Source: Varroa destructor (taxonomy: Eukaryota > Arthropoda > Arachnida > Mesostigmata > Varroidae). From it: a stretch of DNA of 64,000 nucleotides. Of this stretch, positions 50,567 through 61,581 are shown piece by piece. Below the pieces are notes generated by a model. The model saw only the letters and a program-made list of their open reading frames with translations, was not told the origin of the DNA and did not search any database. The stretch spans positions 3,816,352 to 3,880,351 of the forward strand of contig NW_019211454.1 of NCBI RefSeq assembly GCF_002443255.2, read 5' to 3'. Both the position numbers and the translations under genes were made by a program. Numbering within the stretch: the first letter of the stretch is position 1; the number at the start of each line of letters is the position of its first letter.

Positions 50567-50582
50567 ACGTGAAATTTCACGT
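50567..50582. promoter_or_regulatory. 16-bp perfect palindrome containing a heat-shock-element half pair
   Basis: ACGTGAAATTTCACGT is a perfect 16-bp palindrome 116 bp upstream of the ATG at 50698. Its core, TGAAATTTCA, is the inverted nGAAnnTTCn pair that heat-shock factors bind. Only one pair is visible, whereas functional elements usually have three or more units, so a regulatory role is a guess. Confidence 0.2.
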
Positions 50583-50697
50583 TCCTAGCTAGTTACGCCT
50601 AACCTAACAAGTTAACTTGATGGGAACATCCCTCATAAAAAGCAAAGGATAACGCCTAAGCGACAGCCCTGCACGGGTGTTTGCGAGACTTTATGGA

Positions 50698-51120
50698 ATG
50701 GCGAGCGAAGATAGTGAGTGTCACAGGTCAAGGCAAGCGTCAGAGGGCGTCAACCGCCTGAAACAAGCGCGATTTTATATGCGCGGCAGTGGTAGATATA
50801 GGAATCCTAGCTTGGATCGAATCTTCAAATGGGTGGAGGACACTATCTGGGCTGAGCGTGCACGCTCGGCTATCGATGACACTGAGCTTAAGGAGTGGCT
50901 TGCTTTTACGGAAAGTATGTTGGAAGCCCTTGAGCGTGCTCGGTACTCACCCGAATTCATGGGGCTAAACGATAGGGATGAGAAATCTCAGGTCGAGTTT
51001 CTAAAGAAATGGATAGTAATGCAAGGCAAATTGGCACAAAAGATCTCCTCCAAAAGACTTGAAATATTGGCAATGGAGATGCAGGATTACATTTATGAGC
51101 CTATTGAGTTTCCACCCTGA
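50698..51120 (+). CDS. Uncharacterised 140-residue charged helical protein or 3'-terminal exon
   Basis: From the ATG at 50698 the frame runs 140 codons to TGA. Codons are rich in GNN and the base composition is less AT-rich than the flanks, both good coding signs. The product has no signal peptide or membrane segment. It begins with a Ser/Arg-rich stretch, then YMRGSGRYRNPSLDR, then amphipathic helices with regularly placed Trp (FKWVEDTIWAER, LKEWLAFTESMLEAL, FLKKWIVMQGKLAQK), ending IYEPIEFPP. I do not recognise a family. The frame is also open upstream of the ATG back to a TAA at 50650. An acceptor-like gcgacag in that stretch would join it in phase 2 to the segment ending at 50380, so it may be the last exon of a longer gene. 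The minus-strand frame 50775-50960 is a shadow. Confidence 0.5.
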   Translation: MASEDSECHRSRQASEGVNRLKQARFYMRGSGRYRNPSLDRIFKWVEDTIWAERARSAIDDTELKEWLAFTESMLEALERARYSPEFMGLNDRDEKSQVEFLKKWIVMQGKLAQKISSKRLEILAMEMQDYIYEPIEFPP

Positions 51121-54100
51121 CGTGCCGAAACGATCGTTCCTATGCGCGCACTACAGAACAAAATTGACCATAAAATCTCCGATTTTTTGTAGAAGACGGA
51201 ATCCGCAATAGTTTTCAGCTGGAACGTTTAGGCTTTAGATTCTTGGCAAGTAGGATAAAACTGTTTGAAGTAAAACGAGCAGTGAAAGCACAATTCTATC
51301 CCAAAAAGGTATCCATTCTTAAATTTCGGATATTTAATGTTCGTCTCGGTGTCATGGAGATACGGTCCTAATATTACGGACAGAAAATGGAACTTCACGT
51401 TGGTCAAAGGTAAGCTCAAGGCCATCCGAAGAGATAACTGGTTTATCCCACTTTTCTAACAATTGAAGGTTCATTATTGTATAATTACCTGACTAAAAAT
51501 TACATTTGTAAACGTGCGCGTTAGTGTTAACTTGAGAAAAGGTACAAAGGGTACAAAAAAAAATCTTGAGTATATACAACGTGAATAGCATAATCGATTC
51601 TTAGGTTCCACTTAAAACTTACCTACAGTGTATAAATAGCGCGATTCTGGATACAGCCTGACTATCTAATACTTCCAGATTCACAAAGCGACAGTGATAA
51701 AAAAACAACTGGTCTGGTGTACTTTACAATAGCGGAGAGTTTTCGAGACCTGTAGTTTTCTAATTGTACTTTGTTTGTTTTTTTTTTTAACTGAACTTCT
51801 GATTGCCGCAGGAAACTGGTTATTGCTCACCCCATAACGACGCGTCGAGAATGGAGCATTAGAAAATGTGAGAGGTTTATTGTAAGGATTGAAAACACTT
51901 GATTCTGGCGTCACATTCGGCCTACGCTTGCGTTTGCCTACCTTTATTTTAAAAGGCAGCTGTCTCGCGATTGCTTACGAATGTTGTTGGCTCAATCGCA
52001 CGATTCCCAGGAGCACCGTGGCGAGCGTCGTATGAGAGAATGAGCTGTCGCCGAATATGGTACGGCACCATGGAATTTCACCCCAGTTTTAGCTGAACAC
52101 TATTTGAAATGATAGCACTGCCTTAAGATATGTTCTTTAGCATAAAGAAAGCTATCAGAAAATTCACCGTGGAGTCCCTCTTTAGTTTCCCAACGGACTG
52201 CGCAGCCGATGTATGGATACGCTTTCACTTGTTCCAAAGCAGCAGAAACAGACATGATAACGCAAACAATGACCTAAGGCCTAGCTAAATATAATTCTAA
52301 TTAAGAATATTTATAAAGATATCATCGTATTTAGCTAATAGCTAAATCTAAAACTATACATTCACTATTAAACTGGAAAAGAATTCCAAATTGTCCGCCA
52401 GCTAAGTAGGAAAGATATATAGGCCTTCTCGTTGCAGAATCTAACAACGGTCCAAAATCGTAGATCCAATGTGCCAAATAGAAAAAAAATGTAGTATATA
52501 CATCGATGGTTCTTGTGATACCGAACTAGAAGCTCCGAACCTACTCTAAAATCGCGAGGAATACTAGAAAGCACAAATCTGCATTGGCAGTTTTTTAGTG
52601 TCGTCCGTAGAATCGTTCACCTAGCAATTCAATTTCTGCAAGTGTAGTGGTCGGACCATCGGCTGAATATAGATAGGTACGTTGAAAATAATCCAAACCA
52701 CATTATTGTATATACTGCAGGGAGAGCACTTGCGTTTGACGCTACAGGTATATTTGGATTTTCTGCGTCCAGGATCGTGCTTTGTCGATTCCTTGTAATG
52801 GCGAAAAGATAAAGCCACTAATTTCTTCAAATTCATACTCTTTAGAAGCTGTACATGGCGTCCACTCCTACACGAAACAGAAGGCAGAGTAAAAAAACTC
52901 GTTTGGTGTCTCTACGGTTTTCACACGAGTTTCATCGCTCCGTCCTGTAAGTTTAAATAAATTTTCCATAATGAAATATATCTGTTGTCAATACAGTACT
53001 GTCTTTCGGGAGGAACACGTCCTTAGGAATAAAAATATGCCGTGTCGGCTGCACGGTCGATCTGTTGAATAAATATTATAAACCTAGGATATGAAGCCAA
53101 GATTGCTAAGTGCTCTCATTAGGAGAATTTAGTAGGACTGGAAGGCGCCGAGCTAACCGATGGATGATTAGCAAGCGAAAATTTTAAGCAACGGAAAGCA
53201 TTGCTAACCTAGGCAAAAATCTGAAAGGCACATACGATAGAATGTTTGAGAAGATAGGCTACGCCGTGGAAGACCACCCTACAGGTTTAGACAGATAAAT
53301 CTTATCAATGTTTTAAGTTCAAAAAAGTATAAAATTTCGGAGGACACATTTTTGACCTTTCATCTTTTCTATTGAACGAAAAAAAGCACGCTATTGTCTA
53401 ACTGAAAAGAAAATTTACGAATTTTACACAATTATTCCTAGGGCCGTGAGCCCTTAATCACTTGAGTGGTTGAGTGGAACGGTTAGCGAAAGTCGGTCTT
53501 GCTATAGAAAAACGTGCCGGTAACTTTGATTAAGTGCTGACTTACCCTAGCCTGAATAAACCTCTTTTTGCTGATATACTACATAGGTGTGCCTTGAGTG
53601 CTATATAAAACACAGTTACGTTTAAGTTACTACAAGCTCAGAGTGGTAACAGCATAGAAGACTTGCGGTGTCCTTGAATTAGTTGTTATATAAATGGCAA
53701 ACCAGCCTAGACATCGTATAGCTCGTCCTTAAACTAGAGTAAATTATTCACTGTGTATAGGTTCGTCCAATATTTACTCGCAAACATGCTCTATGTTATA
53801 ATTTTGCACTTTTTCCTTAGTAATTCGATGATAATGAAAGGAAAATGTGAACGTACCCGTAAATCGATAATAGCCCTACGTAAAAAATGGCCATTACAGT
53901 ACGCCAGTCGCTGAAAAAATACGTTCTTCCAGCCATATTTATGCGGAATACCGTCTTTATTAGCAAATATATTGAAACACTCTGTAGCATATGACTTTAT
54001 TATCTGCTAGCAGCGCACTTTTTTGATTCGACCTAACCTCAGAGGGCCAACCACTCTTATTCACTGGTCCAGAGGCACGTAGCAGTGGGCCGTATGGCTG

Positions 54101-57100
54101 GATCCACTGGTCTTATACAGTCGGCGATACTCAACGAAGTCACGATCTAGAAAAGGTTAGCTTGATTTCACAGCCCGGCCAGCATTGAAGCCGATTGTCG
54201 ATTTTCTCTTGGATCCTCTCAATCAATTTCTTCTTTGAAAAAGGCCGCGACGCTAAAATAAGGGTCTTTGCGATACCCATAAATTTATGCTCAGTAAGTT
54301 TTTTTTTACCTATTATACTTTTTAGGAGCGCTGCAAGCGTTTAAAACTGAGGCACCTACAGCCATCGTCGCTATAGTCCAGCGGGTTGTCAAACACCGCG
54401 CTGTATCGTTAGAAACAGAGAATAGACTCTGCACCATCTATAAGACCTGAGTGGGGAAAACATTCCAATGAAACCCGGAAATATCGACCAGTTTTATAAT
54501 ATGGTAACTAACAGAGTCTGGCGATCCTCACACGAATAGGATATTTGGAGACCTCAGCGAATGACTTTGAGTAAATATAATTTGTCGCTGCTATTGTCGC
54601 TATAGGCAAATTATATCGGCCAAACTTAGTTAAGTTGAAGGTGGCGAATAAATAGATCGAACATTTTAAGATAAGATTGCAGACTGGCTCGAAGGATTAA
54701 TGAAAGCTCAGCAGCTTTATTTAACATAAAGGGTACGCACATCTAGTTTTACGTAATGGCGTGCTCGCATCAAAGCAATAGGCTCTTGAAGATTTATACA
54801 TAAATGACAAAAAAAAAAGGATGACATAACTTTTATCTGGATTCGAGGTTACGCTGCATCGAACTATTTACGAGTTTACAGATTCGAGGTTCGCTCCTAT
54901 GGTCTTCAACTCGCTATCTAAAGTACGATTATAAAAAAAAAAATAACCGAAAACAATTCGGTTAATGATGATGAAAACGATCAATTGGATTAATTATAGA
55001 CATTTTTAATTACAATTATAGACATAGAGAATTTTAAATCAATCGTAAATGAAAGTCTCTAGCAGAGAACACTCAACCACATGTTCACCTCATACCTAAT
55101 AGTTACCATAAGATTGGATATTTGCTTTTTTTTCCATGCTTTATCTGACTTCGACTGCTCGAATCAAGTGCCACTGCCATTTTCTGCGGTAGTCATCTTA
55201 GCATGCTCTTACTGCTATCGTCTTTTAGGATTAAAGGCAAACTTGCACAGAGAACGGTGAGCGCCGCTGCGGCTATCCTTCTGTAGACACGGACTAAGAG
55301 CATAATATCACAGAAAATGAACATTGATCCTCGAGAATCACCGGCCAGTACTACAACGAATCATCAAATCAACGTGATTGTATTACGTACGTGGTGGTAG
55401 AACGTGGGGCAATATGTAACGGTGATAGAACCGGGCAGCTGATCGCTGTCGTAGACGGTAATGTGAAGGAAATTATCAACGTTCTTGCATAACATAAACT
55501 TCTCCAATGCACGAATATTGAGGTTACGGCACATTACGAAGCGTTTCTTCGACGCAAGTGATCACCCTGTCCAACAATGATTAAAATATTAGTCGGATTA
55601 CAAAAAAATCTATGCTAAAACTACAAAAAAAATACAAAAATAATAGGTGTTTTTCACAAGATTAGATTTTTGCCTACCTAATCGAGTACGAGTAATTTCC
55701 TCGTTGTATAGCAGAATGCAAACACCATTTTTTCTCTAGTATACTGATCAATCATGCACATGTCGTCGTATCAGAAATCGCTTCCGGTGTCGTACCCTTG
55801 ATTCATCTTGCACGCGGCTTGACAATAGCTCACTATTTCATACATGTGAAGATGAAGGAAATAGTAAAGCACTGATCGATAAAGTGTCGAGTACGATGAA
55901 ATTGACAAGGTAACAAACTGTAGCTAAAGCATACCATCCGTATAATAACAATTTGATGTACATTTTTTGTTTTTGACCATTGCAACGACGCAGAGAAAAT
56001 GAATGCCTGTAATGATATGTGTATAATGTCAACAAATATGAGATGGCAACCCTGATCATTATCTCGCAAAATACCGTACGCAAGAATCAATAACCAACAA
56101 CAGTGACCGTTTAAGCATCAAGAACTCAATTTTCTTCATAGCTGAAAAAATGAATACATTTCAAAAGAAGCCTTGATTGAGATAGAGTGGAAATTATTAC
56201 GATTCCTATTAAAAAATACACTGTGCTCTACTTGCTGTTTAAGCGTCATCTCTTGCAATAGTTACATTTCCATTTTGGTTCTGTTCTGGCAGCCTTCTAT
56301 TACACTCCGAATACGTTCCCCAATAAACAACACATTTATCATTGACGCTATACTGACTACGTCCATATTTCGCATAGTTCTCAAGTTAGCTTATTATTCG
56401 CTAGGACACAAACTATAGCTTTTAAGTTTACTAAAAAGTCTATCTTTTAAAAACCATGGACATAAAATACGAGTTCCCAGCCACAGAAAGTCTGACACAA
56501 ATGACCCAGACGGCCTTTTGTAGCGCTTACTGCAATAGCTGACATGCGTTAGTCTGGTGAAGACAAGCGACCGTGCCAATTACGCATAAACGCTTAAAAA
56601 CACACTGCTATGTACGCAACACGTTAGCGACGACAATAGGATCCAGCTTGCCACTCGTTCGATCGATCTTCTATGTCTTGCGAGCAGTAACTAGCACGCG
56701 TGCAATGTTTCGAGACAGTTGCTATACTCGGCGCCTGAATATTCACCTAACTTCGACGGCGTCAGGTGAGCCGGTAGCCCCTAGGTTCTGGCCTATAACC
56801 TTTGTCAAGGCTGCCCCAAAATTGGCCAACGAGTATTCGACAGTTTTCATATCGACAATATAATACCAAGTTATCGTTATCCCAAGCTATTAGATCTACA
56901 TAGTGTCCGACGAAAGTTGGTCTTCTGTAAGCAATTTCATCTTCACACTGCGCGAAGCGAGGCTCACCCTTAGGATAGTGAGCTCCTGGAACTGTTTATA
57001 TTTGAGATCGCTGCGAGGTTTTGTCAAATGAGACAAGCAATGATTATCATTGGCTGACTAGCTTGGTGTTGGCCAGTGAGGGCTTGATACAGTAGAAAAA

Positions 57101-59092
57101 AAATAGAACTTGACTGTATACGCAATCACACATTGGAAGATTGTAATTTCTGCAATATTCACAAATGAGCTTTTCCGTACTTGCATATTGGTAAAGTTTT
57201 TGTTTTCTTTTTAATGTAATAGGCATTATTTCTAAGAAATAACTTTTGCACTAAAAGCTGTAACAACAAACACTGAATCATGTTCGTTCAAGTGAGAAAT
57301 AACACCGAGAACGTTTAGAGGTCGTAATCCGCGGGTAGGTATATAGCAAAGCCCAGGATCAACTGGAGTATAGTAGGTAAAAGCTTCATAGAGCAAAGGT
57401 AGACGTACCGGTACTTTAATTAAAAACAGAATTCAGGACGAAATCATTATTGATTTTAGTTAGTTAATAAATCAATTTAAAACTGCATAATCCATCTTGA
57501 ACATACTGTGCATGTAATACATTAAGAGAGGTAGTTGGCGCAAACAATGGCGTTTCAAAACGGGGAGAACATACCATGCGTCTTCATTTTAGTAAATTAT
57601 ATGTTAATTAACGATATTTTTCTAACCTAACCTAATCCACCCGCTATAGATAAAGAAAACTAGAAGTCAAGCGAAGATCAGGACCGGCGTAGAGGTAAGC
57701 CATATTAGTTGATAGTTTACGTAATCATCTGAGAGAGAGAGAGAGAGAGATTGGCGGCAACATTTTAAACAAATGGAGGAAACAGACAAAAACAAGTGTG
57801 AAACAGAAGAAGTTGCGCTTACAATTGTGTACGGAATATCTAGTTCATCTGACATTTCTCCGCATAATGGCGGTCATAACGTTAGCTCGTATCTAGCATG
57901 GACCGCAAGTGAAGTATTCCATGCTACCCTCTAGAGTTTGCACATTTCACACAATACGTTACCTAATAATAACGTAAGAGACACACAAGGTGACTTGGGT
58001 TTGAATTAAAGAGTAGACAAACCTTCCACTAAAAATCCGCCAAGATTTTAGCAGCAGAAGATAAAGCCACACTATTGAAGACTTGGAATTATACACGGCT
58101 ATATTATGCATCTCATTATTATGATTCATAAATTTACGTCGTTCCTTGGCCACGTAAAGGTAATTTCAATAATGATATTCGTTTGATATAAAACTGCGCA
58201 ACACTTGACTGAAAACATTTGTTGACTGCAAATATTTGATTCCTTATGTGTCGGGAGATATTTTTTTTGTAGCCATTATAATTAACAGCTCGTTTATAAC
58301 CTGATCCATATTATTGTTGTTAGTTGCAATAGGACCTTTTATTTCATTTCATACTTGTACTTACGGTGTCCTCTTTCCCAAATTAAAAAAAGCAGACGAC
58401 GTGATTATATAGAAAGCAACACAACTGCAACAACAACAACAATACGAAGCCGTCCGCAAACATGTTTAAAAACAAACAGGGTAGGGGAGTACAATTCGAC
58501 CTGTCGATATAAATGACAAATCGCTTCCGATAATTAGTTTCTATTGGATTTGATCTTTTGATTGAACACGTTAATTTCGGAGAGGGCTACCCAAATATTA
58601 TACTTTTCTTCAGACAGAGCGACCGACAGACAGATAGCTTCGTGGTATAACTTCTTGACCGTTCTCGAATAAGCTTCTACGTTTGCACATTCACCCGTGT
58701 ATAGAGGTACAATATTTACGTTTATTTGGTACTGCGCCAAACGCATGGATTAGATTTATTTTTACGTATCATTAAAGCAGATGTGCGAACCAACTTAGCT
58801 AAATAAAAGTATCTGAGTATGAGCCCTGGTGTTTGATCTTCCTAAAACATTAATACTTGAAAGAACATTAAAAACAACGTTCAGGAACCATTTTCGGAAA
58901 CTGCCCCAGGGTGACTTTGTTACTGCTTTACGTGTTTCACACCTTCTAACCTTGATAATAGCGGCCTCCGTAATCAGCCAGACTTTGAAACGTTAAGATA
59001 AATGACAACCGCCTTTTCTACTATTTGTACGTTATAATGCATGAGAGAGAACACTTCTTCAATAGGCTAATGCCATATAATGCAACGATAAC
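51121..59092. other. No supported gene between the 140-codon ORF and the AFF 3' end
   Basis: AT-rich with short A- and T-runs and a (GA)10. A splice-bounded 78-nt segment at 56688-56765 (plus), between cttgcgagcag| and GCGTCAG|GTGAGC, is the only coding-like point I noted, and it stands alone. The minus frame 58746-58534 has an AYSRTV stretch that recalls the AFF CHD, but it lies downstream of the AFF stop and poly(A) signal and is not part of that gene. Confidence 0.45.
57731..57750. repeat. (GA)10 microsatellite
   Basis: Ten uninterrupted GA units, giving the Ser/Leu run in the overlapping minus-strand frame. Confidence 0.95.
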
Positions 59093-59098
59093 TTTATT
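59093..59098 (-). terminator. Poly(A) signal AATAAA of the AFF gene
   Basis: Read on the minus strand, the sequence is TTTGAATAAAGTTATCG, about 220 nt downstream of the TAA that ends the AFF frame. A T/G-containing stretch follows, as expected for a cleavage site. No coding-like sequence intervenes, so this is the natural 3' end of the transcript. Confidence 0.6.
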
Positions 59099-59317
59099 CA
59101 AAGAATCACTATATATTTACAATTGTTGATTCGCTCACTCCAAAACATCCTGAGTGTGATCTAAAATATTTCATGTTCATTTTCTCGAATGACCCTATTT
59201 GTTGCCAGGTTCTCCACAGTCAGCTTTTTAGGCCATACTGTGTCTTCTTCACCGGTATGTCCCTCGGTAGCCACTGGTGCTATGAGGGTTACTAGAGTTC
59301 ATTGGCTTTCATTTATA

Positions 59318-59442
59318 TTAACACGTGACTTCTTCCATCCGGAGCAGAGTCTTTTGGATAAACATGACGAATTCGTTCGGCTCCATAAATTGGTCGACGG
59401 TCCCGCTAAAACTCGACGCCCTAACCACGTCATCGAAAAAGT
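59318..59442 (-). CDS. AFF gene exon D: C-terminal CHD helix and stop codon
   Basis: The acceptor tgttgtatcttcag|AC is strong. Two bases complete the Asp codon shared with exon C, and 40 codons plus TAA follow. The reading is DFFDDVVRASS, then NEFVMFIQKTLLRMEEV, then TC and the TAA at 59320-59318. In vertebrate AFFs the corresponding end is an (E/D)FF motif followed by a final helix of the type LVxYxxQGxxxLR, ending a few residues later, so both the motif and the distance to the end agree. The open frame on the opposite strand here (59189-59446) is a shadow. About 220 nt of 3' UTR follows to an AATAAA. Confidence 0.8.
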
Positions 59443-60281
59443 CTGAAGATACAACAGTAAAAAATAGTAATAAACATTTTAGTAAGTGAGCACCTCATGC
59501 ACCTCATTTTAGTTTTATTCACATGATGCACGGTGAAGGAACGACCATATTAAAATAGACTTTGCATGCCTTTTGCATTTGAGATGATCTATGTATATAC
59601 CAAAGAAGATAGATAAATACCTTTAATATCTGCTTTGGTTATATAAGTGCACGACTCCTCCCAGAGGTCATTCGCGGCATCTTGAAGGATAAACGTTTGG
59701 CTCATCTAGATCAGCAGATTACAAAATAAGGACATTACCCAGACATTAGATAAATTGCCTAGATGTATTTCCTTTAATTCGTATAGAAAAAATATGTGGG
59801 GTCGAACTTTTAACACCTACCAGTTTTGTTTTAATTTTAGCTCATTTGGTAATCCATCAAAATGTTAGTTTTGAAAAAGGTAAAGGACCAAAATCCGCTA
59901 TATATTGGTCAAAAAATCGATGTCTTGTAACTTACTTCTTCGCTATTGCTGTCAATTAATTCGGCCAAAGTTGTAGTCTGTTCGTTACGAAGTTCGCGTA
60001 TACGGCAGACGACAATATGAACTCGATAACTAAGGAATGCTTAGACCCTTCGTAATAGTACGATCAGGCGGTTTTCTTGTTCTCCCCTATGCCTATATGG
60101 CGTGGTAATCAGGCCAGAGACCGCGTGCTGAATCAGGGTGCGAGTATCCAAAAACAGCTTTTGAATCACACGTAAACAATAAATCGAATTCGTTGTTGCT
60201 TCATCTATGGAACCTAGAAATTGAAATTTTAAATGACAGAAAAAAAATCATAGTTCTACCGTCCAACTTATAAAGGAATTC

Positions 60282-60326
<45 letters not shown>

Positions 60327-61137
60327 ACATACTTAAAGGTTCGATCACCAAAGATCCTACCAAGATCTTGTCAGTCCTTTGTGAATCGCCATACTGGGCT
60401 AGGATTGTAGTTTACTGCAATACTTCCTCGGGTCTTGATGAACTCCAAATAGGAGAATATTTTATAAATCATTTGGCTCTTACTAAATATATACGCATAT
60501 ATCCAAAAGAGTATACGTAGTTGGAGTGCAGATGTAATGTAAACAATTTTGAAGTCGTCATGCATTTAATCTTTGTTTTTGTCCTAAAAGCGGAATAGTG
60601 AATGGCGTTCCCCAGACAAGTACTTACCGCCTACAATATAACATATGGCAGCCTCAAGATACTTCTTAGCCAAGCCTATTGAAGAATTTTCTTTGTCTCC
60701 GGCATATTTGAGCGCTTGTCCTTGCAAAATATAGTATTCAGGGGTAAAAGCTCCCGAGTCTGTTTTCGGTTGTTTGGCTGCCTTCGAGATCCGTAAAGTG
60801 TCTTGCTCCGTAGTGGTCCTCTCCATGGAACGACGCCGCTTCCGTTGGCCGAGTCCTTTATCTGCTGACGATGGTAAAATATCGCTATTAAGAAACTGTT
60901 TCTTCACCTCCAGTAAACCAGAAGTATGCATCAGCCTTTTCTGGGGAATGATATCAATATTGGAAAACGTCCACAAGTTGGAATTATCACAGTTGCCCAA
61001 CTTCTGATGGTTGTCCCTATGGACAACCTTCCCAGTGAATGCGCGATGCTGAGCACGGCGACTATCGTTTCCGTCGTCATGATTTTTCTCGTCCCAGATT
61101 AAGTAAAATTTTGGCTTCAAGGGAAGTTTGCTTAGGC
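59318..61137 (-). CDS. lilli: AF4/FMR2 family (AFF / Lilliputian-like) gene, C-terminal part, four exons
   Basis: AFF proteins are nuclear scaffolds of the super elongation complex, bringing P-TEFb, ELL and AF9/ENL to paused RNA polymerase II. This locus encodes the family's C-terminal homology domain (CHD), known for dimerisation. I joined four exons by splice sites and phase: 61137-60628, 60213-59936, 59705-59621 and 59442-59318, with introns of 414, 230 and 178 nt. All three donors start GT, all acceptors end AG, and phases are 1, 0 and 1 across the junctions. The order of CHD blocks matches the family: a Tyr-rich start, a YLEA helix, an RLxVL helix, a DLW motif, an FF motif, then the last helix and stop. 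A poly(A) signal lies about 220 nt past the stop. One defect is visible, an in-frame TAA at 60043-60041. The family call is from my memory of AFF sequences, not from a search; naming the arthropod orthologue is inference. The N-terminal half must lie upstream, partly beyond 64000. Confidence 0.85.
59621..59705 (-). CDS. AFF gene exon C: CHD segment with the DLW motif
   Basis: The acceptor is ctgatctag|ATGAGC and the donor ATTAAAG|GTATTT. The exon is 85 nt, 28 codons plus one base, entering in phase 0 and leaving in phase 1. The frame contains ILQDAANDLWEESCTYITK. This matches the AFF pattern in which a Tyr or Leu helix leads into (D/E)xW(E/D)xA, then a polar stretch and the FF motif. The exon is too short to be seen by an ORF-length filter; I found it because it is phase-compatible and lies between exon B and the terminal exon. 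The donor GTATTT departs from consensus at +4 to +6 but keeps GT and the preceding AAG. Confidence 0.8.
59936..60213 (-). CDS. AFF gene exon B: central CHD helices, with an in-frame TAA
   Basis: The acceptor is tttcaatttctag|GT and the donor GAAGAA|GTAAGT, both strong. The exon is 278 nt: two bases complete the codon begun in exon A (giving Gly), then 92 codons end in phase 0. The translation begins SIDEATNSIYCLRVIQKLF and continues to ENRLIVLLRRV, then a TAA codon, then AFLSYRVHIVVCRIREL and AELIDSNSEE. This corresponds to the family's helical block around (K/R)xLxxLCxRC-x-(A/S)LLYxR, followed by a basic helix. The alignment across the TAA needs no gap, so the stop replaces one residue in the helix. 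The Pro/Ser-rich loop present in vertebrate AFFs after this block appears absent or very short. No intron whose length is a multiple of three, with GT and AG ends, can remove the stop without also losing the conserved helix. Confidence 0.8.
60284..60324. repeat. (TA)n microsatellite inside an AFF intron
   Basis: About 20 TA units in the intron between AFF exons A and B. Confidence 0.95.
60628..61137 (-). CDS. AFF gene exon A: linker, basic nuclear-type cluster and start of the CHD
   Basis: The frame is open through about 170 codons. The first two thirds are polar and low-complexity, as expected for the disordered linker of AFF proteins, and contain a basic run QRKRRRS that could serve nuclear import. 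The CHD begins near the end with EYYILQGQALKYAGDKEN and then AKKYLEAAICYIVGG, matching the family pattern of a Tyr-rich start, a (K/R)LKH-like helix, and a YxEAxxxFIxCG helix. The donor at 60628/60627 reads G|GTAAGTA, close to consensus, and leaves phase 1. The 5' boundary is uncertain. The frame runs back to a TGA near 61150, and the only in-frame acceptors are weak ones giving a start at 61137 or 61130. The better acceptor a little further upstream (ctttttag) would put a stop in this frame. The complementary open frame on the plus strand (60774-61007) is a shadow. Confidence 0.85.
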
Positions 61138-61581
61138 CTAACCATCACATGTTCTAAAAAGCAGCGTATATGCCTAACATATTAAAATCGGGAAAATGCA
61201 TACTATGGGCATTTTAATATAGCGGTTCGTGTTTTTAGGTGATTTGTCGAAAGCAACCCCTATGAGCTTTAAAGTATAATTCTCAATTGTTTTTTATGCT
61301 TATATATAGGGCAGACAAGGATATATAGCAGTGTGGGGCGATAAACGCCTTCTTCATAGCTACTATATTGGTGCTAATAATGGGCAGCGATTTATTATAC
61401 AAAACAAGACCCTTTTCAGTTCGGGCCTCGCGGAATCGACCAAGTACCCGTTTAAAAGTGTTAAAACCCATTTCTTAGGTATTTTGCGCAAACTTGAACA
61501 TACTTTACAAACGAACACTAGTGTATGAAAAGACTGATGATAAAAGCCGCGGTTTATTCTGCAATAACTGCTTTAACTTAC

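Noticed and set aside
57600..57650. CCTAACCTAA as arthropod telomere (TTAGG)n sequence
   Set aside because: Only two units here and at a few other places; no array.
57667..57855. ICLKCCRQSLSLSL, recalling the LCxRCQSLL block of AFF proteins
   Set aside because: The Ser/Leu run is produced by the (GA)10 microsatellite.
58534..58746. Minus-strand frame with AYSRTVKKL, first taken as the next AFF CHD exon because the phase also fits exon A
   Set aside because: Exons B, C and D match the CHD better and in order, and the AFF stop and poly(A) signal lie before this segment.
60371..60565. Minus-strand frame with SKSQMIYKIFSYLEFIK, resembling a CHD piece just after exon A
   Set aside because: Its only acceptor is out of phase with exon A, and the exon at 60213 fits by both phase and sequence.
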